NCBI RefSeq assembly: GCF_021462225.1
Contig: NC_061796.1
Span: 46,352,891-46,416,890, forward strand
DNA length: 64,000 bases
Direction: 5' to 3'
DNA from: Girardinichthys multiradiatus
Taxonomy: Eukaryota > Chordata > Actinopteri > Cyprinodontiformes > Goodeidae
Part shown: positions 1 to 11,800 of the stretch, piece after piece
Position numbering within the stretch: the stretch's first letter is position 1
Layout: each line of letters opens with the position of its first letter
The notes under the pieces: generated by a model
What the model saw: the letters and a program-made list of their open reading frames with translations, nothing else
The model's database searches: none
What the model was told of the DNA's origin: nothing
Translations under genes and position numbers: made by a program

Positions 1-5
1 CAGTA

Positions 6-518
6 ATGGGGTCGCTGTGCCGGTCCGTTGTGGTGAAGGGAGAGCTGAGCCGAAAAGCAAAGCTCTCAATTTACTGCTCGGTCTACGTTCCTACCCTCAC
101 CTATGGCCATGAACTTTGGGTCATGACCGAAAGAACGAGATCCCGGATACAAGCGGCTGAAATGAGCTTCCTCCGTAGGGTGGCCGGGCACTCCCTTAGA
201 GATAGGGTGAGGAGCTTGGCCATCCGGGAGGGGCTCGGAGTAGAGCCGCTGCTCCTCCACATCGAGAGGAACCAGTTGAGGTGGCTTGGGCATCTATACC
301 GGATGCCTCCTGGACGCCTTCCTCGGGAGGTGTTCCAGGCACATCCCACCAGGAGGAGGCCCAGGGGACGGCCCAGGACACGCTGGAGGGACTATGTCTC
401 TCGGCTGGCCTGGGAACGCCTTGGGCTCCCCTTGGAGGAACTGGAGGAGGTGTCTGGAGAGAGGGACGTCTGGGCGTCTCTGCTGAGTCTGCTGCCCCCG
501 CGACCCGGTCCCGGATAA
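6..518 (+). mobile_element. LINE 3' fragment (end of reverse transcriptase ORF)
   Basis: An open frame of 170 codons runs in from the left edge and ends at a TGA-type stop region near 518. The translation contains LTYGHELWVMTERTRS, then LRWLGHLYRMPPGRLPREVF and an arginine-rich tail. This is the familiar C-terminal part of a fish non-LTR retrotransposon polyprotein, after the reverse transcriptase core. The clade (L2, CR1 or Rex1 type) is not settled by this piece. The upstream catalytic part is outside the window. Related but inverted fragments lie at 21696 and 39787. It is a truncated element, not a host gene. Confidence 0.8.
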
Positions 519-544
519 GCGGAAGATGACGAGTACGAGGTTTA

Positions 545-1669
545 TTTTCAAAGGTAGACTAATGGGCTCACAGATTAAATTCTGTCTGTGTTGAAAAGGG
601 TTAATTTTTGTTCAAAATAAGCAAAAAAGAAACAAAATATTAACCATGTGTTCCTTTTTAAAGTGGCACCAAACCGAAAGCAGCCCCAAAGCCAGGTAAC
701 ATAGCAGACCTTGTGACCCCCATTAGAGGCTGAACAAAATCTCTGAAAAGAAAAACACAGAAATGAAAGAAAATTAAATTTACTGACAAAAGTCATGAAA
801 AATATTGATTTCCTTCAAGATATTTGGATCTGATGAGGACTTGACCCAAACAGGTGAATCTGTTCTTCAATGCGGTCAGCTTTGGACCAGCTTGTTGTGG
901 GATTCCCATTAGGGAATAACAATGCATGTTTCACAGGAAAAGAAAAGGGCTCTTGAATTATGTATGGAAAGAAATAAAAGGTATAATTGGCAGCACAATG
1001 GAAAAATGCAATTATTACTGAAATTATTAAATGTGCTGTTACCAGCTAAATTAGCTGAGTGTAAATGTAAAGGGATTACTAGATGTCCTGAAAGAAAGCC
1101 AATATGACCCAAATCAATGTTCCACTGGGCTGCAAATGTGAGCCATGGGCAGAGCCATGTCTCAACAGGGGGGATAATTGGCCTAGTGAACAAACGATTA
1201 ACAAAGGATTCACTACATATGGATTTAATACTTACTCAAAAAAAAAAATTGTGCATCTTGTTTGACATGTCTGGAACATATCCCCCTATGCTATAACGAT
1301 GGCAAAAGGGGCTACGTAAATATATAATTCCCACATTTGGAATTCCAAGAAGGATTTATAATTTTAATGGAACACAGTTTGTTAACAAAGTCATACAAGA
1401 ACTTGGAACATGGCTACCACTCCCAGAGTGCAGGGTTGACAGAGAGAACATTGTTCCCTGTATCAGAGCAATGATATCAAGGATGGTTGGAGGAATTGTT
1501 GGTACAATGTTGCCGCAGGATTACCAGACCAGGACTATGATGACACTATTTAGAAAGAGTCACTAAACTTAACAACAGTTTAATGTTTAATGAGGTGTAT
1601 GCATAAAGCCTTTTGGAACTGTATACATAGATGTGATATTAAACTGACCAATAATAAACAGGAGGGAAT
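545..1669 (+). mobile_element. decayed endogenous retrovirus pol remnant (RNase H to integrase)
   Basis: Short frameshifted stretches on the plus strand resemble retroviral pol. Around 1010-1100 a stretch resembles the end of RNase H. Around 1330-1430 the translation FGIPRRIYNFNGTQFVNKVI resembles the integrase core around its second catalytic aspartate, with that aspartate apparently replaced. Frames shift and stops interrupt throughout, so nothing is expressible. It is followed by a purine-rich tract at 1661-1667 and an LTR-like sequence, the order expected at the 3' end of a provirus. No env region is recognisable. The family is not determined. Confidence 0.5.
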
Positions 1670-2009
1670 TGTTGGAAAAATGTACCATAAATTCTGGACT
1701 ATAAGCAGCTACTTTTTTCCCACACTCTAACAACAATGTGGCCTTTAATACGGTGCGGCTAATGCGTGTTTTTTTCTTTTTCTTTTCATGGCGCTAAAAA
1801 CAGTTTGCCTGGTAACAGTAGACCCATAAAATCGATGAGTAGTTCAGAGGTCCAATGAAATTGTGCGATACATTACGGTATTGTAAATTAGTCATTTGTA
1901 CCGGTACTCATTAACATGGAAAACTCTCAAAGATAACCATATGATGCAGCTTTTAAGTTAAATTCGATAGATCTGGTGATTAAATAAGGAAATCGAGCTG
2001 CTGTACGTC

Positions 2010-3364
2010 ATCTTGGCATAAACGAATTGATGGTGAGATGGTGGAGATACCAGAGTGAAGAACTGAGTCGATGCAAAAAGACGACAAAAGCTTTCAGAGG
2101 TAATCATAGCAGATGACCCGAACTTGAAAAGTTTCTTGAAGACTGGGTAAACACACAGAGAGCAGGCGGCCGCGGTGTTTCCACCGTGCAGATCAGACTG
2201 AAGGCTAAAGCTATCGCCAACGAAATGAAAATCAAAGATTTTAGAGGTGGGCCATCGTGGTGCTTTAGATTTATGAGACCAAAAGACCTGGGTGTCAGGG
2301 CACGCACGACTATGTGTCAGCTGCTGCCTCCCGACTACGAGGAAAAACTTGCTAACTTTCGGACATTCACTCAAACAAAGATGGCGGAGAATTCTATCGC
2401 GGCTGATGAAATCATAAATATGGATGAAGTACCTTTGACGTTTGACCTGCCTCTCACTCGGACTGTTAATAAAAAAGGTGACTTGTCCATCACAGTGAAA
2501 ACAAGTGGCCATGTGAGAACGCATTTTACTTGCAATTGTAGTGGAATTTTCTTATCAAAGTGGGAGAGAAATTTACTCATTAAAAGAGCAAAACCGGGCT
2601 TTGTCTTTATAAGTTTTATTCAAAGGCATTCAGCGTTTGAATGACTCTGTCACTGAGCAAGTCAGTTAAGGAGAGCCACGAACACCATTTACACACATGT
2701 ATTTATACCAAACATGACAGTGTTATCTCAACTTCAAAGAGTGTGTTTTATGGCCATAGACCCTCCTCGGGTCAGAGGTAACAAAGTTATCTAAGAACAG
2801 ACCATTGGCTCTTCCTAAATGATGGGTTTTAACCATTCAACCTCTGATAATGGCTTTTACAGCTTACAACACAAATGTTCAAAGGCGAGAGGTAACCTAA
2901 AGGTCATACACTTTGGAACACTTAATGCAAGAATTTCCATCCCACATTCTGAGTTGCACAGCATCCGGACTAAAGCTTCCACTGATGGTGATTTTGACAA
3001 TGCCAAAGGAAGAATTTCCAAAAGAAATCGTGGTGAAAGTCAGTAAGAAAGGCTGGATGGAAGAAAGCCTAATTAAGGAATGGCTGACGGAGTGCTATGC
3101 AAGCGACCAGGGGGATTTTTTCGCAGAAAAAAAACATTGCTCGTTATGGACAGCATGAGGGCCCTTATAACAGATTCTGTGAAAGCTGCTATCAAGAGTT
3201 CCAACTCAATTCCAGCTGTGATTCCTGGGGGCACCACGAAGTATTTGCAGCCACTGGACATCAGCGTAAACCGGGCATTTAAAGTGGCACTGCGCATTGA
3301 GTGGGAGGCTTGGATGACGAGCGTATGCGAAGAGCATCTTTCAGTCAAGTCTGCCAGTGGATGA
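2010..3364 (+). pseudogene. broken pogo/Tigger-type transposase
   Basis: The first part, in the frame of 2186-2560, has a CENP-B-like DNA-binding stretch followed by IINMDEVPLTFDLPLTRTVN, which carries the first catalytic aspartate of the DDE_1 fold. The coding sequence resumes after an insertion near 2910 with LKLPLMV and KGWMEES. It shifts frame near 3090 into RPGGFFRRKKTLLVMDSMRA, with the second aspartate, and then TKYLQPLDISVNRAFK, with the third. All three acidic residues can be seen, but the frame is broken by stops upstream of 2186, the insertion and at least one frameshift. It cannot make transposase. Confidence 0.75.
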
Positions 3365-3535
3365 TAAATATGTGGAGCCGCGTCAAAACATCCACCATCA
3401 CCAGCGGTTTTTGAAAGGCCGGACTGCTGCGTGGTGAAGAGGACCGCATAGGCTCAAGTGAGAGTGACAATGAAGAGACTGAAGTGAGTGACAAGATCCT
3501 ACAGCTGTTCAATTCAGACACTGAAGAAGAGGACT

Positions 3536-3590
3536 TTCAATTCAATTCAGTTTTATTTATATAGTGCCAATTCACAACACATGTTGTCTT
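3536..3590 (-). repeat. 3' tail fragment of a dispersed fish repeat
   Basis: The stretch is the reverse complement of the ending found at about 7100-7160: a tract with TGTTGTGAATTGGC, then TATATAAATAAAACTGAA and a GAATTG tail. Only about 55 bp is present, inside the tail of the pogo-like element. Confidence 0.6.
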
Positions 3591-4494
3591 GACTTTGATG
3601 GTTTTAGCGCACAGGAGGAAGATGAAGAAGGCAATTACTGATTTTTCTTGGTAAGCTGATATATGTCGGTATATATATTACCAGTCAACAGGACATATTC
3701 TAATGTTGTTCTGCACTGTTCAGTTAAAAGCATATACGGTACATACATATACCAGTATTTAAAAGTGGCTGTGTTAGAGTCACTGTTTGGAAAAAAAAGC
3801 ATTTGTAGCCTAATATTTACTGTATTTGTGTTACCATACGGATTAAATTAAAAGTTTTAAAAAATCCTCAGTTATAATATCTTTCTGTGTCAATATATCA
3901 TAACGTGGGATACCAGTGGCTTAAAATCCGGTGCGGCCTGTACAAATACGAAATTTATTTTCTTTCTCAAATTAGAGCGTGCGGCTTTTAATCAGGTGTG
4001 CTCTGTAGTCCGGAATTTACGGTATATAAGTTATTATTGTTTAGATTAAACCATGTTTATGTCTGAAGTTCTACTATAGTTAAGATGATTTCTGATTCCT
4101 ACGATTGCTTTTTTAGTGTGAAAAAGTGTTTGTAGAAGGTTAAGGAAATGCGGTCTGGAGTGGCTCACTCCCTGGACATGACAAGCTTGTACCATATATG
4201 GGAATGACTACACTTTTAGGTTGAAATATCTGTAAGAATTGGCTGAACCAATTCCTGCTTTTTGCTTGTAGGAATGTGAGTTGTAAATAAAAGGCTGGTG
4301 CAAGGATTTTTCCTTTGTGAGAAGGAAGTCGCTGTTCGGCAGAAGACTGTCTCGCCCTTTCATCCTGCCTGCCTACCTGTGAGTTTTGCCTTTGTTGGAT
4401 TTAAATAAATCATCGTTCTGCCTCGCCATGCCGACTCCTTGCCTGTCTCTGCACTTTGGTCCGCAACAAAAAACCCCCACATATGACACGTAGA

Positions 4495-4890
4495 TTCTCA
4501 ATGAAGGCAGCAAACCAAATATTGAAAATTAACTTTAAATGTGTTTTATATTTTAGATTCATTAAAGTAGCCGCCCTTTGCTGTGATGACTGAAATATTA
4601 ACCTTTAGCCGTCTCTCAATGAACCTCTGGGAAATTCTTTCAAGACTCTTTAGAAAACCATTTCCTGGAGAGAACGCCAAGAGATCAAAGCAGTAATCAG
4701 AGCAAAGGATGGTTATTTGGAAGAACCTAAAATATAAAAATGTTTAGAGTTATTTCACGCTTTTTGTTTACTATATATTTCCATGTGTGTTCATTCATAG
4801 TGTTGATGCCTTTGGTGAGAATCTACACTGTAAATAATCATGAAATTAAAGAGACCCATTAAGTGAGAAAGTGTATCTAAACCTCTAGGA
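4495..4890 (+). mobile_element. internally deleted Tc1-like element
   Basis: The left part (GTAGCCGCCCTTTGCTGTGA) and right part (AAGAGATCAAAGCAGTAATC, then a run ending near AAAGTGTATCTAAACCTCT) are recognisable as the two ends of a common fish Tc1-like transposon. The transposase is missing between them, near 4670, giving a MITE-like relic of about 400 bp. Confidence 0.5.
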
Positions 4891-4939
4891 TGGACACAGG
4901 ATATGCTTATATGTTTATAGAATGTAGAAAGAATAATCA

Positions 4940-5640
4940 TAATAGTGCCGGACTCTGGGAGTTCCTGTTTGTATTTTTGTGCCTGCTATTTACTTTGTTT
5001 CACCTCTAGGTGTCGATTGTGTGCTGTTGGGTTTGGACAGGTGTTCTCCATCTCCATGATCAAGCTGGGAGGTTTATAAGGAGCATGCTGCCAGCACTTT
5101 GACGCCTGAGTGTTTTGCCTCTGTGGTACATTCAACTGGCCAAGTTTATGATACCCATGTTTATTCTAAGCTTTGACTTATCAGTCTTGTCCTTGCTTAT
5201 TTTCCAGGTTCAGTTTAGGACCCAGTTCAAGCTCCCTGAAGAACCTACCTGACCTCACCTCCGTTGCCAAGATTTCCAGTCTGGCTTTGCTGGTCGCCGT
5301 TGGACTCTATAACCTCAGCACCTCCGAGCAAAACCTGTCCACCCTCCCGCGAGCGGCACCACTGGACCAAATCAGTAAGGAAACAACAAATCAAAGTTCT
5401 GATCTGTGGAAAGGATCAGTTATCAAAGTGACCAGGCTTACCAAACTTACCAGACCTGGAATAACTCCCCTCCGGTGGACCAGCACCTGCAACAAACTGT
5501 AAGATACCTCATACTGCAAAATCCCCATTGTCATCATCCTCTACTTACCTGTTACCCTTCCATGCAGCCGAGAGGTTCCAGTCCCAGATCCCACCTCCAT
5601 CGGACCTGTGAACAAATAAACACGTCAAACTTCATTTTTT
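4940..5640 (+). repeat. LTR-like interspersed repeat
   Basis: Pyrimidine-rich sequence has a TATAAGG box near 5076 and an AATAAACACG signal near 5616, the layout of a solo LTR or similar element. Its 3' half is repeated at 57198-57545 in unit D. The duplication breakpoint at 5293-5295 falls inside it. Class and exact ends are uncertain. Confidence 0.35.
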
Positions 5641-6600
5641 TTCTAAGTGTTTTCTGCATGTGGGTCAGATTGGCAACTAAAATGACAAATAGGTTGTGTA
5701 AAGAGGAAGTGTAAAGATCTCTCTGCTTTTTGTTTTTGTCTATATTGTTGTAAATATTATTGTTGGACCCCAATATGAATATCTGTAGTTTTACTTCAGA
5801 TAATGGGGATCTTATGAAAATGAAATAAGATTAAAAAAAATAAACTGCAGATGAAAACTGATTACTGTGTTCATCTATGAACGTGTGTTCATTTAAGCCT
5901 CACTTCCTTCAATATCCACAGTGAAGCTAATGTTAGCTTAGCTAAATTCCAAATCTAATATTAATTACCATAATTTTAGAGCACATGTCTACTGCTGTCA
6001 AAACACATCCATGACTTATTAAACTGTAAATTATTTAATGACAGTCCAGGGAGAAGTAGCAACCAGCTCAGCTTCACCGTAACAGCTCAGCCGATCTAAA
6101 TGATAGCGACCGCGTATCCAAAAAGATGACACAATCACCCCACCCAACACGCTGCAACCCCTCTGCACCACCATCTAGCTGCCCCTCCACCAACCCCCTG
6201 AACATGACTGCCAGCGGAGCAGCAAACCGCCAACCTCCCCAACCACCTGGACGACACCATCAACCCCAGTCCACCCGGGACCTTTTCACTGCAAAGCAAT
6301 CTTCTTTAAATCTTTTTTAAAAATCTCAGTTTAATCAACGTGTGACATATCACAACAGCTAATTATTTAATATAAACTGTTTTACACAAAAAGCCTTGAA
6401 GTCACTTTTGTTGTAATTTGGGTTTTTACCCATGATGATATGATTTTTTTCAATTTAGTTAAATATAGATACGATGGAAGTTTATTATGTTCCCTACAGA
6501 AAGTGGGAAAACTTCTTCTGAACTTTTCCTTCTCATACCAGCACTGACATTTGCAGGTTGGTCAGTTGGTACCCTATAAAAATGTAACATTATGTATTAT
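5641..6600. other. intergenic stretch, no gene seen
   Basis: AT-rich DNA with a short C-rich patch at 6120-6290 that encodes only low-complexity proline-rich frames. It is repeated almost unchanged at 57545-58500. A diverged version of 6270-6560 occurs near 44366-44650 in unit C. I see no splice-supported exon. Confidence 0.5.
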
Positions 6601-7160
6601 GTATTATTCAGACTCTAACCTTAAAAACTGGCTCAGAGTTTATCTGTTCTTTCTTTCTAGGTGAAACGACTAAAGGAGCTACATCCATTAACATTTACTT
6701 TTCCTTCCCATAGAAAGTACTCCTGGATCAGTGCTTCTTTGTTCTCTTTGTGTCTCTGCTCTGTTCTCTCTAACCCCCAGTCGGTCGTGGCAGATGGCCG
6801 CTCACACTGAGCCTGGTTCTGCTGGAGGTTTCTTCCTGTTAAAAGGGAGTTTTTCCTCTCCACTGTCGCTACATGCATGCTCAGTATGAGGGATTGCTGC
6901 AAAGTCAACACCAGTGACTGTCCACTGTCTCTACATGCTCATCCAGGAGGAGTGAATGCTACAAGTCACTGACTGGATGCAATCTGCTGGGTTTCCTTAG
7001 ACAGAAAAACGTTTTATCCAATTTGAATAAATAACTGAATCTGACTGCACTGTTCAATGGTTACGATTAATTGGAATGTATGAACCTGACTTTGTGAAGT
7101 GCATTGAGACAACATGTGTTGTGAATTGGCGCTTTATAAATAAAACTGAATTGAATTGAA
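6600..7160 (+). repeat. dispersed fish repeat, near-complete 3' part
   Basis: Characteristic blocks are GGCAGATGGCCGCTCACACT, TAAAAGGGAGTTTTTCCTCT, TGCAATCTGCTGGGTTTCCT and the ending GACAACATGTGTTGTGAATT followed by an AATAAA-rich GAATTG tail. The same blocks occur at 13803-14540, 22335-22795 and their duplicates. Antisense frames that cross it are not genes. The family is common in fish genomes, but I cannot assign its class. Confidence 0.7.
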
Positions 7161-7199
7161 TGTATTGATAAAACTTTATTAATAAAACATCTGCTTTAT

Positions 7200-8861
7200 T
7201 TGACAAGAACAGAGACACATATGTTATCTAGAGCTTGACTACTTTATTAGAGTTTCACCTGCATCAACAGTTTGTCATCCTGATGCCTGCAACATGTCCA
7301 CCATATTCTGCTCCTGTCCAGCCTGAAACCACTGAACTGAGGAAGTCAAAGACATTACTAGACTGACACAGAGAACCAGTTGAGGAAGAGGTGAATAATA
7401 CCAAAGAACTAGTAACATTATTCAATAAACACAGAGGGAAGCAGAAGAAATGAATCAGAAAGAGAATATTTCAAAAGGTTCATTCTTTATTCAAAATGAC
7501 AGAGAGGAAGAGCTTTCTTTACAGAGGAAGAACAAAATTAAAGTGATACAGTGGATTATTTGCTCGTTGCCAACAGGTGAACCAACAGTTTCTCTAACTT
7601 TAAATGTCTGCTGTTGGTTTATTTTTATAGAAAAAGTTAAGAGAAAATATGATTTTTGCTTTGTGGAGGATCTTGTTTTTAATCTTATGAAAAGTCTGAA
7701 GATTAAAATAAGATTACAGAGATGTCAACAGACAGACAAAATAAAAGCTGTAAAAATTCAACTTAACATTAGTTCTAAAAAAAATAACACAGGAAACTGA
7801 ATAATACAGAAAGACCAAAGAATAAAATTAGAAAACAGTCGATGACTAAAGAAACATTTCTGCACTCAGACCAAGAAGTGGAAATAAAACTACATGTGTA
7901 AAAATAAATGTTAAGATGTTTGACCATGCTGGACAATGACCTCTAAGACACAGTGACCCTGAGGTTTTTAAACACATCAGAGCTGATCCAACGCTGTGGA
8001 TATTGGATCGGCTAAAGTGAAGATGGATCTGCTTTGGATCGGCTGGAGGAATGTCAGAGAAAATGTGTGACATCATCTTGATCTGTGCGGTTCTGAACAA
8101 AGTCGGATTTAATTTGATGTTCTGAAGCGTGATGAACTGATCTGGGTCTGAAGGACCTGAAGGATCTAATCTATGATAAATTTTGCACCATAATCTGCAT
8201 CAGTTTTGGATAAACAAGGACCGATGTGACACTGGTTAAACTACATCAACCTCCAGCAATGCTGCCCTGTTTCTCATGACATTCACTCAATGCTTCCAGT
8301 TACTGTCAGATGCTGCAGCAACTGCCTGAAAACACTGTCAGCCCACTGTCCACTGGTGATGCCACCATGGGATGCCAGCTCAGATAAAATCATTTATATT
8401 CTCATCGTTGGTCTGCATGAAAAGAAAATGACATGCAGATCAGAGCATTCCATCCAGCTGCTGATCTGTTTCTGACACTGAGCTTAACATCATGAACAAA
8501 TTCACTTAAAACTATTTGAGATAATTCTGTATTTACAGTTATTGGCAGTGATAGGGCCCTCTCAGAAACTGAATAATACAAAAAGAACAAAATTAGAAAA
8601 CAGTCGATGAGAAAAGAAACATTTCTGCACTTAGACCAAGAAGTGGAAATAAAACTAGTGATAGGGCCCTCTGTCAGGGAAAGCTGTAAAGTTCTTCCTA
8701 AAGCTCTGCTTTCATGGAGAGGGAAGGAATATTAGAAATATGGAGAAATCATAAAGTTTCCAACAGAAAGGAAATAAAATCATGTTTTTATAACTGTTCT
8801 TAATATTCATACATTGATAATTCAAACATGTGCAACACAAAGAGAAGAGATACAGTGTTAA
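7200..8861 (-). other. probable 3' untranslated region of lectin gene A
   Basis: On the minus strand this follows the gene A stop codon. AATAAA hexamers on that strand occur at 7486-7491, near 7620 and near 7241; the same sites are kept in units C and D. Unit B lacks the equivalent of everything left of about 7610. Plus-strand frames here, such as 7450-7800, look like antisense shadows. The true cleavage site cannot be read from sequence alone. Confidence 0.4.
8548..8672. repeat. 15-bp direct repeats flanking a 95-bp local duplication
   Basis: GTGATAGGGCCCTCT occurs at 8548-8562 and again at 8658-8672. Between them is a copy, about 95 bp, of the sequence at 7797-7895. Unit B has the same arrangement at about 26640-26765. 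Unit D has a single 15-mer (60451-60465), and unit C has fused the two 95-bp copies. Confidence 0.75.
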
Positions 8862-11800
8862 TTAATCTGATCTTATCAGGACGTCACGCTCACAGATAAA
8901 CCGGTTCTCAAACTTATTCTCTACTCGGTCCCAGTTCTCACTGTAATTCTTCTGAGGGATCAGCAGAGCATATGGACCTGGAGTACCATAAATCCCATTA
9001 ATCCAGTACCTTTGAAAGGAAACACAAATATTATTAAAGTAATCCATCAGTTTCAGCAACTAAATACAAATTAAAATTAAAAATGACAAAATGTTCATAA
9101 AAATGAGAGCAGCACCCTGATTCTGACTGAGCTTCTGCAGAGTTGCAGGTTGAAATCCTGAGACTAACTCAGCCTCAGCTTCTAACTAGTGAACAAGTTT
9201 AGCAGAATAAATCCACTCTAGCAATTAAATAATAAAACATAGAAATATTTTGTGAGTTGGATATTTTAACTTAATTCGTAGCTTTTTAGCAGGATTATTG
9301 AACGCAGCTCAGTCATATTGTAATAAAATGATAAACTGTAAAGGAAGCATTTTTCATACAACTTAAACTTCAGTTCACTGCTTATTTTATTTACTGAGAA
9401 TATTTCATAACCTTCGTGGTTTTGTTACATTCAGCAAAATAAACTCTGCAAAGGGAGTGGTCATGCTTTGCATTAATTAGTACTGATTCATTTCTCTCCA
9501 CTGTTACCAAGTTCATGTTGCACTGGTGCATAAACGGCACAGTTGTTTGGTTTCTTAAGTTAAAATACATAAAGATGCTTTTCTTTGGCAATGTTCACAC
9601 TGTAAATAAATAAACTATATTTATTGCTCTAAAATCTGCCCTAAGAACAAAACTTCATCAGCAGAACACAAATAGAAGGAATACAAAAATAAAACTAAAG
9701 GAAATTAGCAACAGTATAAATCTACATGATGTTCACCAAATAACCTGTTTTTAGTTGCTCTATGAAGTTTAAATATGCAACGCTGATCGAAAAGTGTTTG
9801 AAGATGATGAACATGAAATAAGGAGATTCCAGGATTTTTCTCTTACTTCAGAGTATCAATGCGTCCATCAACCCAGGTCCAGTTACTGTTAACTTCTCGT
9901 AACCCCAACCAGTATCCATGGTAGGTGTCATAGTAGTAACTGGAGCGATTACTTACAAATTTCTGTAAATCATGAAACAACAAATCATTAAAACAATCAC
10001 CTCTACATGTCAGTATGTGATGTCATTTGGAAACTTAAAGTTGTGATGTTGGTGTGAGAGCTCACCTGTTCTTCCAGACTGTCAATAACAACCAGATCTG
10101 CACCTTTGGTTCTGCAATACTGTCGACTTTGTTCCCAAGTCTTCCATGTAGAGGATTCATAGTTAAACAGGTAGCAGCTTTTCTTCAACATAATCCAACC
10201 ATCCAGACAGGGCTTACACTCTGTGTTAATAAAACATAATTAAGTTGATATTAAATAATATGATTTTTCTCTCACAAAACAAAGCAAAACATCTGGAGTT
10301 CACAGGTTTGTCTCTGCTTAGCCTCTCAGCACATTGATCAATTCATCATCAATCAAATATAGGCTGTGTCTCACCTGAGTCAAATAATTATGTCATTATC
10401 TGGACTCTGTAGGTTGAATCTGTAATTCATCCCTTTGATATACTGTAGGTGAGTTGGACCAGGGACACATCTAAAAGTGGCAGGTCACCAGCCTTCAAGG
10501 ACTGGAGTTTGAGGCCCTGCCGTAGAGCCTATGTGCAAGCAATCTATACTATGGGGAATCCACCAAGAGAGTTTTGGTGTCATTTCAAAATGCAAGAAAT
10601 ATGAACAAAGTGAGAGATAATCTGGGGTCTCCAACCTTGGGGTGCTTAGCATCCTTCATAGTCCAGTTTATGTTCTAAAGATAATACTCAGCAACCCAAC
10701 TGGACCAGAGATAACATTTTTACTCCTCTACTCTCCACCTACCTTATGAGCCACCTGAGCAGAAAGCACAGAATAGGAACAGGTTGAGTAATTAACAAGA
10801 TTATTTACAAAGAAATAAAATGGGTCCAACAGCAACATTCTTAAACCAAATCACAGGTTGTAGACTTCAGTCAAGTGAACTTAACCCTGATCCTTCAGCT
10901 GGTTGGAGATGTTTATCATGTCATACTTTACAATACTGCAGTTCCCTTGTTTATAATCTGGGTACTTCTTAAAAATAAAACCTTCTGCTATTTGGTAGAA
11001 AGTCATCAGGTATATGGTTACATCATCATGGTAGAAAACTTACTTCTTTGGGGACAAAAGTCTTTCACTGGAAAGTTCTCAAATGTCAGGATGACCTCCA
11101 GAGTCCAGTTGAGGTTGTCTCTTTCTTTTCTCATCTCTGCAGTTTGATTCTCTAGGATTCTGGTCTTTTCCATCAGCTGCTTATTCTGCTCACTTAGGCT
11201 TCTCTTCTCCATCAGAAGTTGCTCAGTCTGGTTCTGTAGGACTTTGTTCTCCACCAGAAGTTGCTCAGTCTGGTTCTGTAGGACTTTGTTCTCCACCAGA
11301 AGTTGCTCGGTCTGATTTGTCAGGTTTCTGATTTCCAGAATCAAATGCTTATTTTCGTCTGCAAGGTCACTGATGGTTGTTTCCTGTTTCTTCATCACCG
11401 TGGTTACTATACAGGAAATAAGAAGACATATAAGTAATTTAATAAATTTATTTATAAAAGTTAATTTCCTGAATGTTTTTTTTTTCATAAATTTTGTACA
11501 AAATATTTAAAATAGTTTATTAAAATAAAATCTGTGGTTAAAGACCAACCTTTCTTATTCATCCACTATATAAATAGTATAAAATAAAAAGTAAACTCAC
11601 TATTGACCAGGAGGACAACGCGCACCACCACCACCAGAAGAAAAAGTGTCCCCAAACACACCAGAGTGATGCAAGATTTCATCGCTGCTTGAACTTCTGT
11701 TTAGAGTAAGAACAGCGACCCACATCATTCACCACCATTGTGGACAGAGATAATAGAACCAATGTTAGAATATAATGGCCTTTCATTGTTTATATAAATT

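Larger units (their letters stand above)
1683..4024 (+). mobile_element. pogo-like DNA transposon inserted in the LTR
   Basis: The two ends are imperfect inverted repeats: the left end begins TACCATAAATTCTGGACTA and the right end, reverse-complemented, TACCGTAAATTCCGGACTA. The TA pair at each edge fits TA target-site use of the Tc1/mariner/pogo superfamily. The interior encodes a broken pogo/Tigger-type transposase. A further insertion of about 350 bp appears to interrupt the coding part between about 2560 and 2910, and a short piece of another repeat sits at 3536-3590. It is an inactive, internally damaged copy. Confidence 0.75.
1670..4468 (+). mobile_element. retroviral-type 3' LTR, split by a pogo-like insertion
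   Basis: A purine tract GGAGGGA (1661-1667) is followed by TGTTGG at 1670, and the sequence ends with CGCAACA at 4468. The ends TGTTG and CAACA are inverted, the classic TG...CA LTR signature. Removing the pogo-like element (1683-4024) leaves about 457 bp. That remainder has an AATAAAAGG box near 4286 and an AATAAATC polyadenylation-like signal near 4406. No second LTR is visible in the window, so the 5' LTR is either to the left or lost. Confidence 0.6.

Noticed and set aside
5173..5714. Overlapping 109- and 102-codon frames at 5173-5714
   Set aside because: Inside an LTR-like repeat; the first is cut by the duplication junction in unit D and no domain is recognisable.
7450..7800. 116-codon plus-strand frame repeated at 59353
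   Set aside because: Antisense to the presumed 3' untranslated region; lysine-rich low-complexity product with no motif and no support from unit C, where the frame is broken.
9391..9591. 66-codon minus-strand frame between lectin exons 7 and 8, identical in all four units
   Set aside because: It lies within intron 7, lacks flanking splice sites in phase, and its preservation equals that of surrounding intron DNA.
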